From Prado023 sp963700475 (GTDB taxonomy: Bacteria > Actinomycetota > Actinomycetes > S36-B12 > CAIYMF01): a DNA stretch of 64,000 nucleotides. The stretch's first letter is position 1, and each line of letters starts with the position of its first letter. Below the pieces are notes generated by a model, which saw only the letters and a program-made list of their open reading frames with translations, was not told the origin of the DNA and did not search any database. Shown one piece after another: positions 32,453 to 41,027 of the stretch. The stretch spans positions 124,001-188,000 of the forward strand of contig CAVOXR010000007.1 in NCBI GenBank assembly GCA_963700475.1. The letters run 5' to 3'. The position numbers and the translations under genes are program-made.

Positions 32453-33697
32453 ATGCCTCGCATGACCCTGCATGCCACCACCGAGTCCCTCGGTGCCATC
32501 CTCGAGGCGCTCCCGCCGAACCCCCGCGTCATCGCCTCCGGCAACTTCGCCAGCCCACGCACGGCGCTCGCCCTGTTCGACGCCCACATCCCGGAATGGC
32601 GGCTGTGGACCCTGAACCCGCAGCCGGGTCTGCCCGACCGTGAGGGGATCACCCCCGAGACGTCCTTCGTCGGCGCTGGGATGCGCAAGAACCCGCGGCT
32701 GCACTACGTGCCCTGCCGGCTGAGCCTGGTCCCCGCGCTGTTCTCCCGGGCCATGCCGCCGGATGTGGTCCTGCTGCACACGTCGATGCCGCGCCACGGC
32801 GTGGTGAGCCTGGGCATCGAGGTCAACGTGATGCCTGCCGCGATCGAGGCCTGCCGGGCCCGCGGGGGCAAGGTCATCGCCCAGGCCAACCCGAACATGC
32901 CGTTCACCTACGGCGACGCGATCGTGCCGCTGAGCTCGATCGACGTCCTGTTCGAGGCCGACGAGCCACTCACGGTCGCCAAGCAGGGCACGCTGGACGA
33001 CACCTCGCGCGACATCGGTGACCGCATCGCCGCTCGGATCAAGGACGGCTCGACGCTGCAGATGGGGATCGGAGCGGTTCCCGACGCCGTCCTCAACGCC
33101 CTGTCCGACCGCAAGGGCCTGCGGTTCTGGACCGAGATGTTCTCCGACGGCGTCCTGGCCCTGGACAAGGCCGGAGCGCTGGATCCTGATGCCGCCCTCG
33201 CGGTGTCGTTCCTGTTCGGCTCGCAGGAGCTCTACCAGTGGATCGACGGCAACCCGCGCGTACGCATGGTGCGCACGGAGGCCAGCAACGACCCCGGCCT
33301 GATCGCGCAGCAGCCCCTGATGACGTCGGTGAACTCCGCCCTGCAGGTGGACCTCTTCGCCCAGGCGAACGCCTCCCGCATCAACGCGCGGATCTACTCC
33401 GGGTTCGGCGGCCAGACGGACTTCATCGTCGGCGCCCTGCACGCTCCGGGCGGCCAGGCCTTCATCGCCCTGCGCTCCTGGCACCCCAAGGCCAACGTGT
33501 CCACGATCGTCCCGCTGCTCGACGAGCCGGTGACCTCCTTCCAGCACACAGCCGTGGTCACGGAGCAGGGCATCGCCGAGATCTGGGGCCGCTCCCAGGA
33601 CGAGCAGGCGCGCAACCTGATCACCAAGGCTGCGCACCCGGACGTCCGTGAGGAGCTGTTCGAGGAGGCCGCGAACCTCGGCCTGCGCGTGCGCTGA
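32453..33697 (+). CDS. Acetyl-CoA hydrolase/4-hydroxybutyrate CoA-transferase family protein
   Basis: 414 residues. Family blocks: GNFASPRTALALFD, HTSMPRHGVVSLGIEVNV, IGDRIAARIKDGSTLQMGIGAVPDAVL, and FWTEMFSDGVLAL with the candidate catalytic Glu. SGFGGQTDFIVGA and HTAVVTEQGIAEIWGRS complete the C-domain. It transfers or hydrolyses acyl-CoA; the substrate cannot be read. The start may be ATG 32453 or ATG 32462; GGAAG lies just before the first. It is monocistronic, divergent from padR. Confidence 0.85.
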   Translation: MPRMTLHATTESLGAILEALPPNPRVIASGNFASPRTALALFDAHIPEWRLWTLNPQPGLPDREGITPETSFVGAGMRKNPRLHYVPCRLSLVPALFSRAMPPDVVLLHTSMPRHGVVSLGIEVNVMPAAIEACRARGGKVIAQANPNMPFTYGDAIVPLSSIDVLFEADEPLTVAKQGTLDDTSRDIGDRIAARIKDGSTLQMGIGAVPDAVLNALSDRKGLRFWTEMFSDGVLALDKAGALDPDAALAVSFLFGSQELYQWIDGNPRVRMVRTEASNDPGLIAQQPLMTSVNSALQVDLFAQANASRINARIYSGFGGQTDFIVGALHAPGGQAFIALRSWHPKANVSTIVPLLDEPVTSFQHTAVVTEQGIAEIWGRSQDEQARNLITKAAHPDVREELFEEAANLGLRVR

Positions 33698-33762
33698 CCC
33701 GTCGGGTCGTGGGTCGTCGGCGCCCGCAGGAACGACGCGGGACACGCCGATCGGGGATGTGA

Positions 33763-33787
33763 GATGGGACACGATCGGTGTCCCATC
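33763..33787. promoter_or_regulatory. 10-bp perfect inverted repeat upstream of the lysozyme-like gene
   Basis: GATGGGACAC, GATCG, GTGTCCCATC. It lies 65 bp after the CoA-transferase stop and 46 bp before the next start codon. It could be the terminator of the first gene or an operator of the second. A second hairpin, CCGAGG/CCTCGG at about 33808-33827, ends right at the ribosome-binding GGAGGA. Confidence 0.5.
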
Positions 33788-33833
33788 CGCACGTGGTGGG
33801 CATGAACCGAGGACCCAACCCCTCGGAGGACCC

Positions 33834-34451
33834 ATGAACACCGGCACCTTGATCAAGGCTGGCGCCGCCATCACGGCCACCGCCGCGATGATCGCCGGCG
33901 GACCCGCCCTTGCCAACACCCTCGGCCTGGCCGACGACTCGGTTGCCGCCATGCCCGCCTCCTGGGAGACCCAGCGCGCCGTCGACGCCGAGAACGCCGC
34001 GGCGAGCCATGAGGCCACGCTCGAGGCCGAGGCCGAGCGCAAGGCTGCGGAGCGCAAGGCCAAGAAGGAGGCCGAGCGCAAGGCCGCGGAGAAGAAGCGA
34101 CGCGCGGCTGAGCAGCGCGCCGCCCGCGCACGGGCCGCCCAGGGCGGATCGCCGGCGCAGAACCGCGCCCTCGGCATGCAGATGTGTGCCGACAAGGGCT
34201 GGTCGGCCTCCCAGTGCGCCGACCTGGGCACGCTCTGGCAGAAGGAGTCCGGCTGGAACTCACGGGCCCACAACGGATCCGGGGCGCATGGCATCCCGCA
34301 GGCGCTGCCCGGCTCGAAGATGGCCTCGGCCGGACCGAACTGGCAGAGCAATGCGCGCACCCAGATCGCCTGGGGCCTGGGCTACATCGCGAGTCGCTAC
34401 GGCAACCCGAGCAACGCCCTGTCCCACTCGTACAGCACGGGCTGGTACTGA
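33834..34451 (+). CDS. Secreted lysozyme-like transglycosylase (aggregation-promoting-factor C-terminal type)
   Basis: 205 residues. Signal sequence (AAITATAAMIAGGPALA, cleavage near 27). A charged Ala/Glu/Lys helix of about 75 residues, likely coiled coil, follows. The C-terminal domain (about 105-205) has a lysozyme/SLT-like fold with the putative catalytic Glu in LWQKESGWNSRAHNGSGAHGIPQALPGSKM. It would cleave glycan strands in peptidoglycan. GGAGGA lies 3 nt from the ATG at 33834; the longer open frame is not credible. A perfect inverted repeat lies upstream. Confidence 0.85.
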   Translation: MNTGTLIKAGAAITATAAMIAGGPALANTLGLADDSVAAMPASWETQRAVDAENAAASHEATLEAEAERKAAERKAKKEAERKAAEKKRRAAEQRAARARAAQGGSPAQNRALGMQMCADKGWSASQCADLGTLWQKESGWNSRAHNGSGAHGIPQALPGSKMASAGPNWQSNARTQIAWGLGYIASRYGNPSNALSHSYSTGWY

Positions 34452-34507
34452 CCCCATCGTCGCACCGCTCCGGTGGCCGTCGACGATGGGGCGCCGCGCG
34501 CGATCGG

Positions 34508-36181
34508 TCAGGTGACGGGGTCGGGGCCGCCGGCCGCGTCCTCGGCCCCCACGGCCGCCGCCTCGACTTCGTCCTCCCGGCGCCCGACCGGCTTGGGCAG
34601 GGCGAGGGTGGCCAGCAGGCCGAGGAAGACGAAGCCACCGGCGACGTAGGCAGTGACCTGCACGGAGTCTGCGAACGCCTGTGACGCCGCTGCCTGGACC
34701 TCTGGGCTTCCCGGCGGCTGGTCGAGGCTCGGGATGACCGTGCCCGCCGTCTGCTCGACGACGTCTGCCAGCTCCTGGGCCTGGGAAGCCGGGACACCGG
34801 CCTCCTCGACATGGGCCGCGGTCTGGGCGTTCAGCGAGACGAACAGGACCGTGCCGAGGATGGCCGTGCCCATGGCGGCGCCGATCTGGCGCGCGGTGCT
34901 CTGCGTCCCCGACGCCTGACCGCTCTGGCGCACCGGGACGTCGGCAAGGATCAGGCCCGTCAGCTGGGCGCTGGCGTAGCCGACGCCCATGCCGTAGATG
35001 ATCAGCCAGATGGCCATCTGCCATGCAGACGAGGTGGGGGTGATCGTGGCCCCGAGGCCGACGATGCCGATCACCTCGAGGCCCATGCCCATCCGGGCCA
35101 CGAACCGGGCGCCGTACTTGTTCGCCAGGGACGCCGCCGTCGGGGCGGACACGAACGAGCCGATCGCCAGCGTTGCCAACAGGGCTCCCGCGCCCAGGGC
35201 GGTGTACCCCAGGACGCTCTGCAGGAACAGCGGCAGCGAGAACAGGATCCCGAACTCGCCGAGGCTGACGATCAGGGCCGCGGCCGAACCCAGGCCGAAG
35301 GTGGCGATCCGGAAGAGACTGAAGTCGATCAGCGCGGACTTGCCGGCGCGGGTGCGCCGGGTCTCGACGAAGTACAGCACCAGCAGGCACAGCAGGCCCG
35401 CCACCAGGGCTATGGCGACCGGTGAGATGGCGCCGGCCGCGTAGTCGCGGCCGAACAGGCTCCGGTCCTCCTCGACGCGGATCCAGCCGTAGTTGCGACC
35501 CTCGATCAGGCCGAAGACGATCAGGCCGATTCCCAGCGCCGAGAGGATCGCGCCCCCGACATCGAGTCCCTGGGTGTCCCCGGGGTCCTTGCTCTCGGGG
35601 ACGTAGCGCAGGGCGCCGACGATCACGATGATCCCGATCGGGACGTTGATCCAGAAGGCCCACGTCCACGAGAAGTTCGTGGTCAGGTAGCCGCCGACCA
35701 GCGGGCCCAGCGCGGCCATACCACCGATGATCGAACCGTAGATGGCGAAGGCGACGTTGCGTGCCTTGCCCGCATAGAGCGAGTTCACCAGGGACAGCGA
35801 CGAGGGCGACATCATCGCCCCGCCGATGCCCTGCAGCGCCCGGGCGGTGATCAGGTGCTCGCCGGACTTCGAGGACGCGGCGTAGATGCTGGCCAGCACG
35901 AACACGAGGGCACCGAGGGTGAAGATCCTCCGTCGGCCGACACGGTCGCCCACCCGGCCGAACACGATCAGCAGGGCCGCGAACGTCAGGGAGTAGATCG
36001 CGTTGACCCACTCGGCATCGATCGAGCTCAGGCCCAGGTCGGCGATCATGGAGGGAAGCGAGACGTTGACGATCGTCGCGTCCATGATGATCAGGGCCGT
36101 GCCCATGCCGATGAAGATCATCGGGATCCACCCGTGTGCGGGCTTCTCGATCGGGGCGGCTGGGCTCACGGCAGCGGTCAC
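34508..36181 (-). CDS. DHA2-family MFS multidrug exporter
   Basis: About 557 residues, 14 membrane helices. Motif A-like FGRVGDRVGRRRIFTLGALVF and motif C-like GPLVGGYLTTNFSWTWAFWINVPIG identify a drug:H+ antiporter-2. The C-terminal tail is acidic. The start is uncertain: GTG 36181 (MTAAVSPAAPIEK) is chosen, GTG 36169 is also in frame, and neither has a clear ribosome-binding site. The open frame continues through the tRNA-Leu, which is not coding. Substrate unknown; downstream of the tRNA terminator. Confidence 0.85.
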   Translation of the reverse strand: MTAAVSPAAPIEKPAHGWIPMIFIGMGTALIIMDATIVNVSLPSMIADLGLSSIDAEWVNAIYSLTFAALLIVFGRVGDRVGRRRIFTLGALVFVLASIYAASSKSGEHLITARALQGIGGAMMSPSSLSLVNSLYAGKARNVAFAIYGSIIGGMAALGPLVGGYLTTNFSWTWAFWINVPIGIIVIVGALRYVPESKDPGDTQGLDVGGAILSALGIGLIVFGLIEGRNYGWIRVEEDRSLFGRDYAAGAISPVAIALVAGLLCLLVLYFVETRRTRAGKSALIDFSLFRIATFGLGSAAALIVSLGEFGILFSLPLFLQSVLGYTALGAGALLATLAIGSFVSAPTAASLANKYGARFVARMGMGLEVIGIVGLGATITPTSSAWQMAIWLIIYGMGVGYASAQLTGLILADVPVRQSGQASGTQSTARQIGAAMGTAILGTVLFVSLNAQTAAHVEEAGVPASQAQELADVVEQTAGTVIPSLDQPPGSPEVQAAASQAFADSVQVTAYVAGGFVFLGLLATLALPKPVGRREDEVEAAAVGAEDAAGGPDPVT

Positions 36182-36320
36182 GGGAGCGGAGCCTACCGGC
36201 CCGCCGGCGCGCCCGGAGCGCCTTTCCCCGGCTCGGTGGCCGACTGGTCGTGGACGCACACACACCTTCGAGTGGCGCCGACTCACGGGTTCCCCTGGGG
36301 ACCGCCTGGGCCTGAATGAC

Positions 36321-36355
36321 AAGACGCCCCCGGGCTGACCGCCAGGGGGCGTCTT
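36321..36355 (-). terminator. Terminator after tRNA-Leu
   Basis: AAGACGCCCCC (36321-36331) pairs with GGGGGCGTCTT (36345-36355), an 11-bp perfect stem with a 13-nt loop. It lies 8 bp beyond the 3' end of the tRNA. Confidence 0.8.
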
Positions 36356-36362
36356 GGATGTC

Positions 36363-36449
36363 TGGTGCGCGAGGGGGGAGTTGAACCCCCACACCCTTTC
36401 GAGTACACGGACCTGAACCGTGCGCGTCTGCCTATTCCGCCACTCGCGC
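36363..36449 (-). tRNA. tRNA-Leu (CAG), CCA encoded
   Basis: 87 nt including CCA. The acceptor stem GCGCGAG pairs with CTCGCGC and is followed by ACCA in the DNA. The anticodon arm is CACGG-TTCAGGT-CCGTG, anticodon CAG, reading the codon CUG that dominates this GC-rich genome. The long variable arm (GTACTCGAAAGGGTGT region) is as expected for a class II leucine tRNA, and the T arm GGGGGTTCAACTCCCCC is perfect. Confidence 0.95.
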
Positions 36450-36529
36450 ATCACCCCGCCGAAGCGGCATGACAACGCCCACAATCGTACCGGGGTCGCC
36501 CACCGCCGGCCAAATCGCGGGGAAGGGGC

Positions 36530-38362
36530 TCAGGTGGGCTGGATGCCGGCCGCCTCAGCGATCACGCGCGTGTACTCGGCAGCGCCCTTGCCCGTCAGGT
36601 GGACCCCGTCCTTGACCATGTAGTCGCGGTGGTCCTCGGAGGCCTTGGCCCAATCGGCCACCGTGACGTTGGGGTAGTCCTGCGCGACCTTCGCGATCAG
36701 CTCGTTGTTGGGCTTCATCCACGCCCGCGGGACCCGGACATTGACCAGGACCACCTTCTGGGCGCCGGACAGCTGGGCCAGCATCGCACGCAACTGCTCC
36801 TCGGTCACGATTCCGTTGTTCCCGAGGTGCAGGACAACCGTGTCGCGCAGCTGCCCACTGCTCACCTGCTCGGTGATCGAGGCCAGCACGTCGGTGGCCT
36901 GGGTGGCCACCTTGGCGTGCAGGTCCAGGTTGAACGTGTCGCTCTCGAGTGCACCTGAGGCCCCGAGCATCACCGAGTCCCCGAAGGCAGTGACCTTGGC
37001 CCGCGGATCCAGGTCCTCTGCGGCGGCCATCCGGGCGAAGTCCTTCTCCAGGGGTGCCCGGGCAGGAGCCAGCGCTGCGAACTGCTCGGCGGTCATCCCC
37101 CCGGCAGCAGCTGCCGGTGCAGGCGCGGTGATGACCCGGAAGCCGGTGAACATCACCACGACGGCGACCGCGGCCACCCCGGCCAGGAGTGCCGGTCTCG
37201 GCTGCGGCAGATCGCCATCGCGAACGCGCCGCCACCCGCGGGCCAGCGCCCCCCGACGGACCGGCATCTCCAGGTACCGGTAGCTCAGCTCGGCGATCCC
37301 GAGCAGCAGCGCGATGCGCACGACGAACGCCATCACGCCGTCGACCGGGATGTCCACCCCCGGGCGGGTGACGAGGAACAGGGGCCAGTGCCAGAGGTAG
37401 ATGCCGTACGACCGCTCACCGACCCAGCGCATCGGCCGCATGCCCAGCCAGGTCCCGAACGGCACACCCCGGTGGCTGGCCGCTGCCACGACCACGGCCG
37501 AGACGAGGGCCACGACGAGGAACCCGCCACGGTAGAGGAAGGTCGAGAACTCCCCGAGACTGGTGAACATGAGCACCAGGAGGAGCAGGCCGGCCACGCC
37601 TGCTCCGGTGATCACCATCCGAGCCTGCCGGGGCAGGACCGGCGAGGTGCGACCCGGGCGCCAGACGACCGCCAGGGCCGCACCGACGCACACGCCCATC
37701 GCGTGCGTGTCGGTACCGAAGTAGAGGCGGCTCGGATCGGCGGCTCCGGGCATGTCGCCGACGAACGAGCCGATGGTCATCGCCAGCGTCGAGAGCAGCG
37801 CCCCGCCAAGGGCCACGAGCCCCACGGCGCGCGCCCCGCGCCACCGGTAGGCGAACAGGGCGATCGCGGGCCAGAAGATGTAGAACTGCTCCTCCACCGC
37901 CAGCGACCACAGGTGCTTGAGCATGGGCGGGCGGCCGATGAACTCGAAGTACGAGGTCTCGGTGAAGATGCTCAGCCAGTTCGAGTAGTAGAAGAGCGCA
38001 CCCGGGAGGTCGCGACGGAACCCGGCCGCGCCGTCGTAGGCGACTGTCGCGACCAGCAGGGCGGTCACGGCGAGCACGGCGAAGAGCGCGGGCAGCAGCC
38101 GCCGGGCCCGGCGGATGTAGAAGTTCTTGAAGTCGATCCGGCCGGTGCGGTCCAGCTCGACCAGCAGCAGAGAGGTGATCAGGAAGCCGGAGAGGACGAA
38201 GAACACGTCCACACCGAGGAATCCGCCCGGGATCCAGGCAACATCCGCGTGGTAGAGCACCACGGCGATGACCGCGACAGCGCGCAGGCCGTCGAGTCCC
38301 ACGAGGTGGGGCAGAGCCGGACGTCTGACGGTGCGGCGCTGCCGGGTGAGAGTCCCGGACAT
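36530..38362 (-). CDS. Membrane acyltransferase 3 (OafA/YrhL-like) fused to an SGNH-type domain
   Basis: 610 residues. The N-terminal ~380 residues carry about ten helices with acyltransferase-3 motifs: GLDGLRAVAVIAVVLYHADVAWIPGGFLGVDVFFVLSGFLIT and WSLAVEEQFYIFWP. A linker leads to an extracytoplasmic SGNH/GDSL-like domain with the block FGDSVMLGASGAL (Ser), HLGNNGI (Asn) and DGVHLTGKGAAEYTRVI (Asp-His). It probably O-acetylates an extracellular glycan. GGAAGGA precedes the ATG at 38362. The substrate is unknown. Confidence 0.88.
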   Translation of the reverse strand: MSGTLTRQRRTVRRPALPHLVGLDGLRAVAVIAVVLYHADVAWIPGGFLGVDVFFVLSGFLITSLLLVELDRTGRIDFKNFYIRRARRLLPALFAVLAVTALLVATVAYDGAAGFRRDLPGALFYYSNWLSIFTETSYFEFIGRPPMLKHLWSLAVEEQFYIFWPAIALFAYRWRGARAVGLVALGGALLSTLAMTIGSFVGDMPGAADPSRLYFGTDTHAMGVCVGAALAVVWRPGRTSPVLPRQARMVITGAGVAGLLLLVLMFTSLGEFSTFLYRGGFLVVALVSAVVVAAASHRGVPFGTWLGMRPMRWVGERSYGIYLWHWPLFLVTRPGVDIPVDGVMAFVVRIALLLGIAELSYRYLEMPVRRGALARGWRRVRDGDLPQPRPALLAGVAAVAVVVMFTGFRVITAPAPAAAAGGMTAEQFAALAPARAPLEKDFARMAAAEDLDPRAKVTAFGDSVMLGASGALESDTFNLDLHAKVATQATDVLASITEQVSSGQLRDTVVLHLGNNGIVTEEQLRAMLAQLSGAQKVVLVNVRVPRAWMKPNNELIAKVAQDYPNVTVADWAKASEDHRDYMVKDGVHLTGKGAAEYTRVIAEAAGIQPT

Positions 38363-38516
38363 GACGGATCCTTCCTGCAGCGCCCCGGCTCGACCCTGCC
38401 GCGGTGCCATGGCACATTGAACCGCACGGGTCCGACATCGTCGGGGAGATCGACCCCCGCGGGCGGCGCGTCGCGATCAGCCGCTGGCGAACGCGCGTCC
38501 CCTCATGTCGGCGTGC

Positions 38517-39974
38517 TCAGGCGGGGGTGCGCCCAGCCCACCACTGACGCAGTTCCTGCTCGGCGCGCTCACGTCCGAGCGGGCCGTCGTCCAGCCGGCG
38601 CTCCATGAGCCAGCGGTAGGCCTCACCGACCTCGCGACCCGGTCCGATGCCCAGGATCCCCATGATCTCGTTGCCATCGAGGTCGGGTCGGATGGACGCC
38701 AGCTCCTCTGCCTCGGCCAGCACCTCGATGCGGCCCTCGAGGTCGTCATACGTGCGGCGCAGGGCTGCGGCCTTGCGCGGGTTCCGGGTGGTGCAGTCCG
38801 CGCGCGTCAGCTTGTGCAACTGGGCCAGCTGGTCACCGGCGTCGCGGACGTAGCGGCGCACCGCGGCATCGGTCCACTCACCGCTGCCGTAGCCATGGAA
38901 GCGCAGGTGCAGCTCAACCAGGGTCGACACCTCGTCGACGACGACGTTCGGGTAGCGCAGGGCGGTCAGCCGCTTGCGCGTCAGCTTGGCCCCGACGACC
39001 TCGTGGTGGTGGAAGCTCACGCGCCCGCCGTGCTCGAAGCGCCGGGTGCGCGGCTTGCCGATGTCGTGCAGCAGCGCGGCCAGTCGAAGCACCAGGTCCG
39101 GTGGGGAGGTGGGCTCGTGCGAGGTCTCGAGGTCGATGGCCTGGTCCAGGACGATCAGGGAGTGCTCGTACACGTCCTTGTGGCGGTGGTGCTCGTCGAT
39201 CTCCAGGCGCAGGGCCGGGAGCTCGGGGAGCACGTGGTCCGCCAACCCGGTGTCCACCATCAGCTCGAGGCCCATGCGGGGCACCTCGGTGAGCATCAGC
39301 TTGGACAGCTCGTCGCGGACCCGCTCGGCGGACACCATCGTGATCCGGTCGGCCATCGCGGTCATCGCTGCCAGGACCTCCGGGGAGACCGACACGCCCA
39401 ACTGGGCGACGAAGCGCGCGGCCCGCATCATCCGCAGGGGGTCGTCGGCGAAGGATTCCTCGGGCGTCGCGGGCGTGCGCAGGGTGTGGGCTGCCAGGTC
39501 GGCCAACCCGTCGAACGGGTCCACGAACGTGCGGTCGGGCAGCGTGACGGCCATCGCGTTGATGGTGAAGTCCCGACGTCGGAGATCCTCGAGCAGGGAG
39601 TCGCCGTAGGTCACCTCGGGCTTGCGCGTGGTGCGGTCGTACGCGTCGCTGCGGTAGGTGGTGATCTCGAAGTGATGCTCGCCACGGCGCGCCCCCACGG
39701 TGCCGAAATCGATGCCGATCTCCCACACGGCATCCGCCCAGCCCTCGAGCACGGCCAGCGTCTCCGCCGGGCGGGCCGAGGTGGCCAGGTCGAGGTCCAC
39801 GTGCCGTCCCAGCAGCACCGCGTCCCGCACCGAACCCCCCACGAGGGCGATCTCGTGACCGGCCGCGGTCATCCGTCCGGCCAGGTCGACGAGTTCCGGG
39901 ATCTCGTCGAGCAGGTCGTCGATGCGCATGCGGCTCGCTGCCGCAAGCGCCGCGCGGGGAGGGACGTCGGGCAC
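38517..39974 (-). CDS. pcnA: CCA tRNA nucleotidyltransferase / PcnA family
   Basis: 485 residues. Class II polymerase-beta-type head: LVGGSVRDAVLLGRHVDLDLAT with the DxD metal pair, RRRDFTINAMAV and FVDPFDGLADLAAHTLRTPATPEESFADDPLRMMRAARF. An HD domain follows (LLHDIGKPRTRRF, HHHEVVGAKL). In actinobacteria without other candidates it adds or repairs CCA ends. GTG start at 39974 with TAGGCT 8 nt upstream. It is divergent from the NUDIX gene with only 36 bp between the start codons, as at Rv3907c/Rv3908 in mycobacteria. Confidence 0.93.
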   Translation of the reverse strand: MPDVPPRAALAAASRMRIDDLLDEIPELVDLAGRMTAAGHEIALVGGSVRDAVLLGRHVDLDLATSARPAETLAVLEGWADAVWEIGIDFGTVGARRGEHHFEITTYRSDAYDRTTRKPEVTYGDSLLEDLRRRDFTINAMAVTLPDRTFVDPFDGLADLAAHTLRTPATPEESFADDPLRMMRAARFVAQLGVSVSPEVLAAMTAMADRITMVSAERVRDELSKLMLTEVPRMGLELMVDTGLADHVLPELPALRLEIDEHHRHKDVYEHSLIVLDQAIDLETSHEPTSPPDLVLRLAALLHDIGKPRTRRFEHGGRVSFHHHEVVGAKLTRKRLTALRYPNVVVDEVSTLVELHLRFHGYGSGEWTDAAVRRYVRDAGDQLAQLHKLTRADCTTRNPRKAAALRRTYDDLEGRIEVLAEAEELASIRPDLDGNEIMGILGIGPGREVGEAYRWLMERRLDDGPLGRERAEQELRQWWAGRTPA

Positions 39975-39982
39975 GGGCCGAT

Positions 39983-40003
39983 AGCCTACGTGGCCGCTAT
40001 CCT
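39983..40003. promoter_or_regulatory. Back-to-back leaderless promoters of pcnA and the NUDIX gene
   Basis: Minus-strand TAGGCT (39983-39988) precedes the pcnA GTG by 8 nt; plus-strand TATCCT (39998-40003) precedes the NUDIX ATG by 7 nt. Both -10 boxes sit within 21 bp, so their -35 regions overlap the opposite gene's start region. Confidence 0.6.
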
Positions 40004-40010
40004 GACCAGC

Positions 40011-41027
40011 ATGTCCACACCGCCGACCCCTGTGCCGCCGCCGCGGCGCGAGGGACGCCGGTTCGCCATCCCCACCCCGGCTGACCTGCGCTATCCCGGG
40101 TCGCGCCGCCGTTCATCCGCACCCGACGATGAGCCGGATGTCACACCCGAGACCTCCGAGGCAGCTGTCGCCGCGCCGGACCCGGCTGCAGCGCCGGAGT
40201 CGGGGACAGCGCCAGATGACACCGTGGCGGAGGGCCCCGGCACGGACACGTCTCCCGAGGTCGCGGAACCGGCGTCGGCGCCCGCCGAGGTCGTCGTCAC
40301 ACCCACCCCACCGGCACCCCGTACCAGTGGTCCCACCCCGGGAACCCTTCCGCGCCGCGGCCGTCCCACCACGGACACCATCCCTGCGCCCCCACCGGCT
40401 GGCCCCGCCACCGATACGGCGGGCCCGGAGGCGAGCGTCGAGGCCTCCACGGACTCCGTCGAGGAGCCGACCCCTGTCGAGGATGCCGAATCCGAGGAGG
40501 GCCTGCGGCGGATGTTCCCCAACCCCGCCACCCTCATGGCCGCCGGACGCGGAGTGCGGAAGGTGCGCCCCGGCGGGCTCCGCGGCCGACGGTTGCCCAA
40601 GGTCGAGGAGACCTCCGCGGGTGGTGTCGTGCTCGACCTGTCCGCCGATCCCCCCGCGGTCGCGCTCATCGCCCGCCACGATCGTCGGTCGCGCCTGCTG
40701 TGGAGCCTGCCCAAGGGGCACGTCGAGGAGGGCGAGACCCCGGAGCAGGCTGCCCTGCGCGAGGTGTTCGAGGAGACCGGTCTCGTGGGTCGGATCGTCG
40801 CACCCCTGGGGGTGATCGACTTCTGGTTCGTGGTCGAGGACAAGCGCATCCACAAGACGGTCCACCACTACGTCATCGAGGCAGTGGGCGGTGAGCTCTC
40901 CGACGAGGACGTCGAGGTCGAGGCGGTGGAGTGGATCCCGTTCCATCAGGTGGTGCGCAAACTCGCCTACGGCGATGAGCGCCGACTCGTCGAGAAGGTC
41001 CCGCAGATCGTCCCGGGAGTGAAGTGA
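40011..41027 (+). CDS. NUDIX hydrolase with a long disordered N-terminus
   Basis: 338 residues. The first ~170 are Pro/Ala/Thr/Glu-rich and without fold signals. The NUDIX domain begins near VEETSAGGVVLDL and has the Nudix box GHVEEGETPEQAALREVFEETGL, intact, then TVHHYVIEAVGGEL. It probably hydrolyses a nucleoside diphosphate derivative; homologues sit at this site in mycobacteria (mutT4, Rv3908). The stop overlaps the start of the DUF6049 gene by 4 bp (GTGA at 41024). Leaderless start at 40011. Confidence 0.9.
   Translation: MSTPPTPVPPPRREGRRFAIPTPADLRYPGSRRRSSAPDDEPDVTPETSEAAVAAPDPAAAPESGTAPDDTVAEGPGTDTSPEVAEPASAPAEVVVTPTPPAPRTSGPTPGTLPRRGRPTTDTIPAPPPAGPATDTAGPEASVEASTDSVEEPTPVEDAESEEGLRRMFPNPATLMAAGRGVRKVRPGGLRGRRLPKVEETSAGGVVLDLSADPPAVALIARHDRRSRLLWSLPKGHVEEGETPEQAALREVFEETGLVGRIVAPLGVIDFWFVVEDKRIHKTVHHYVIEAVGGELSDEDVEVEAVEWIPFHQVVRKLAYGDERRLVEKVPQIVPGVK

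Noticed and set aside
33698..33833. c-di-AMP (ydaO) riboswitch before the lysozyme-like gene
   Set aside because: The gap is too short and lacks the conserved riboswitch blocks; only simple dyads are present.
36363..36484. Apparent N-terminal extension of the DHA2 transporter beginning with a WRNRQTRT-type peptide
   Set aside because: This peptide is the translation of the tRNA-Leu gene; the transporter starts near 36181.
38505..40010. Long plus-strand open frame upstream of the NUDIX gene
   Set aside because: Antisense to pcnA. The real NUDIX start is the leaderless ATG at 40011.
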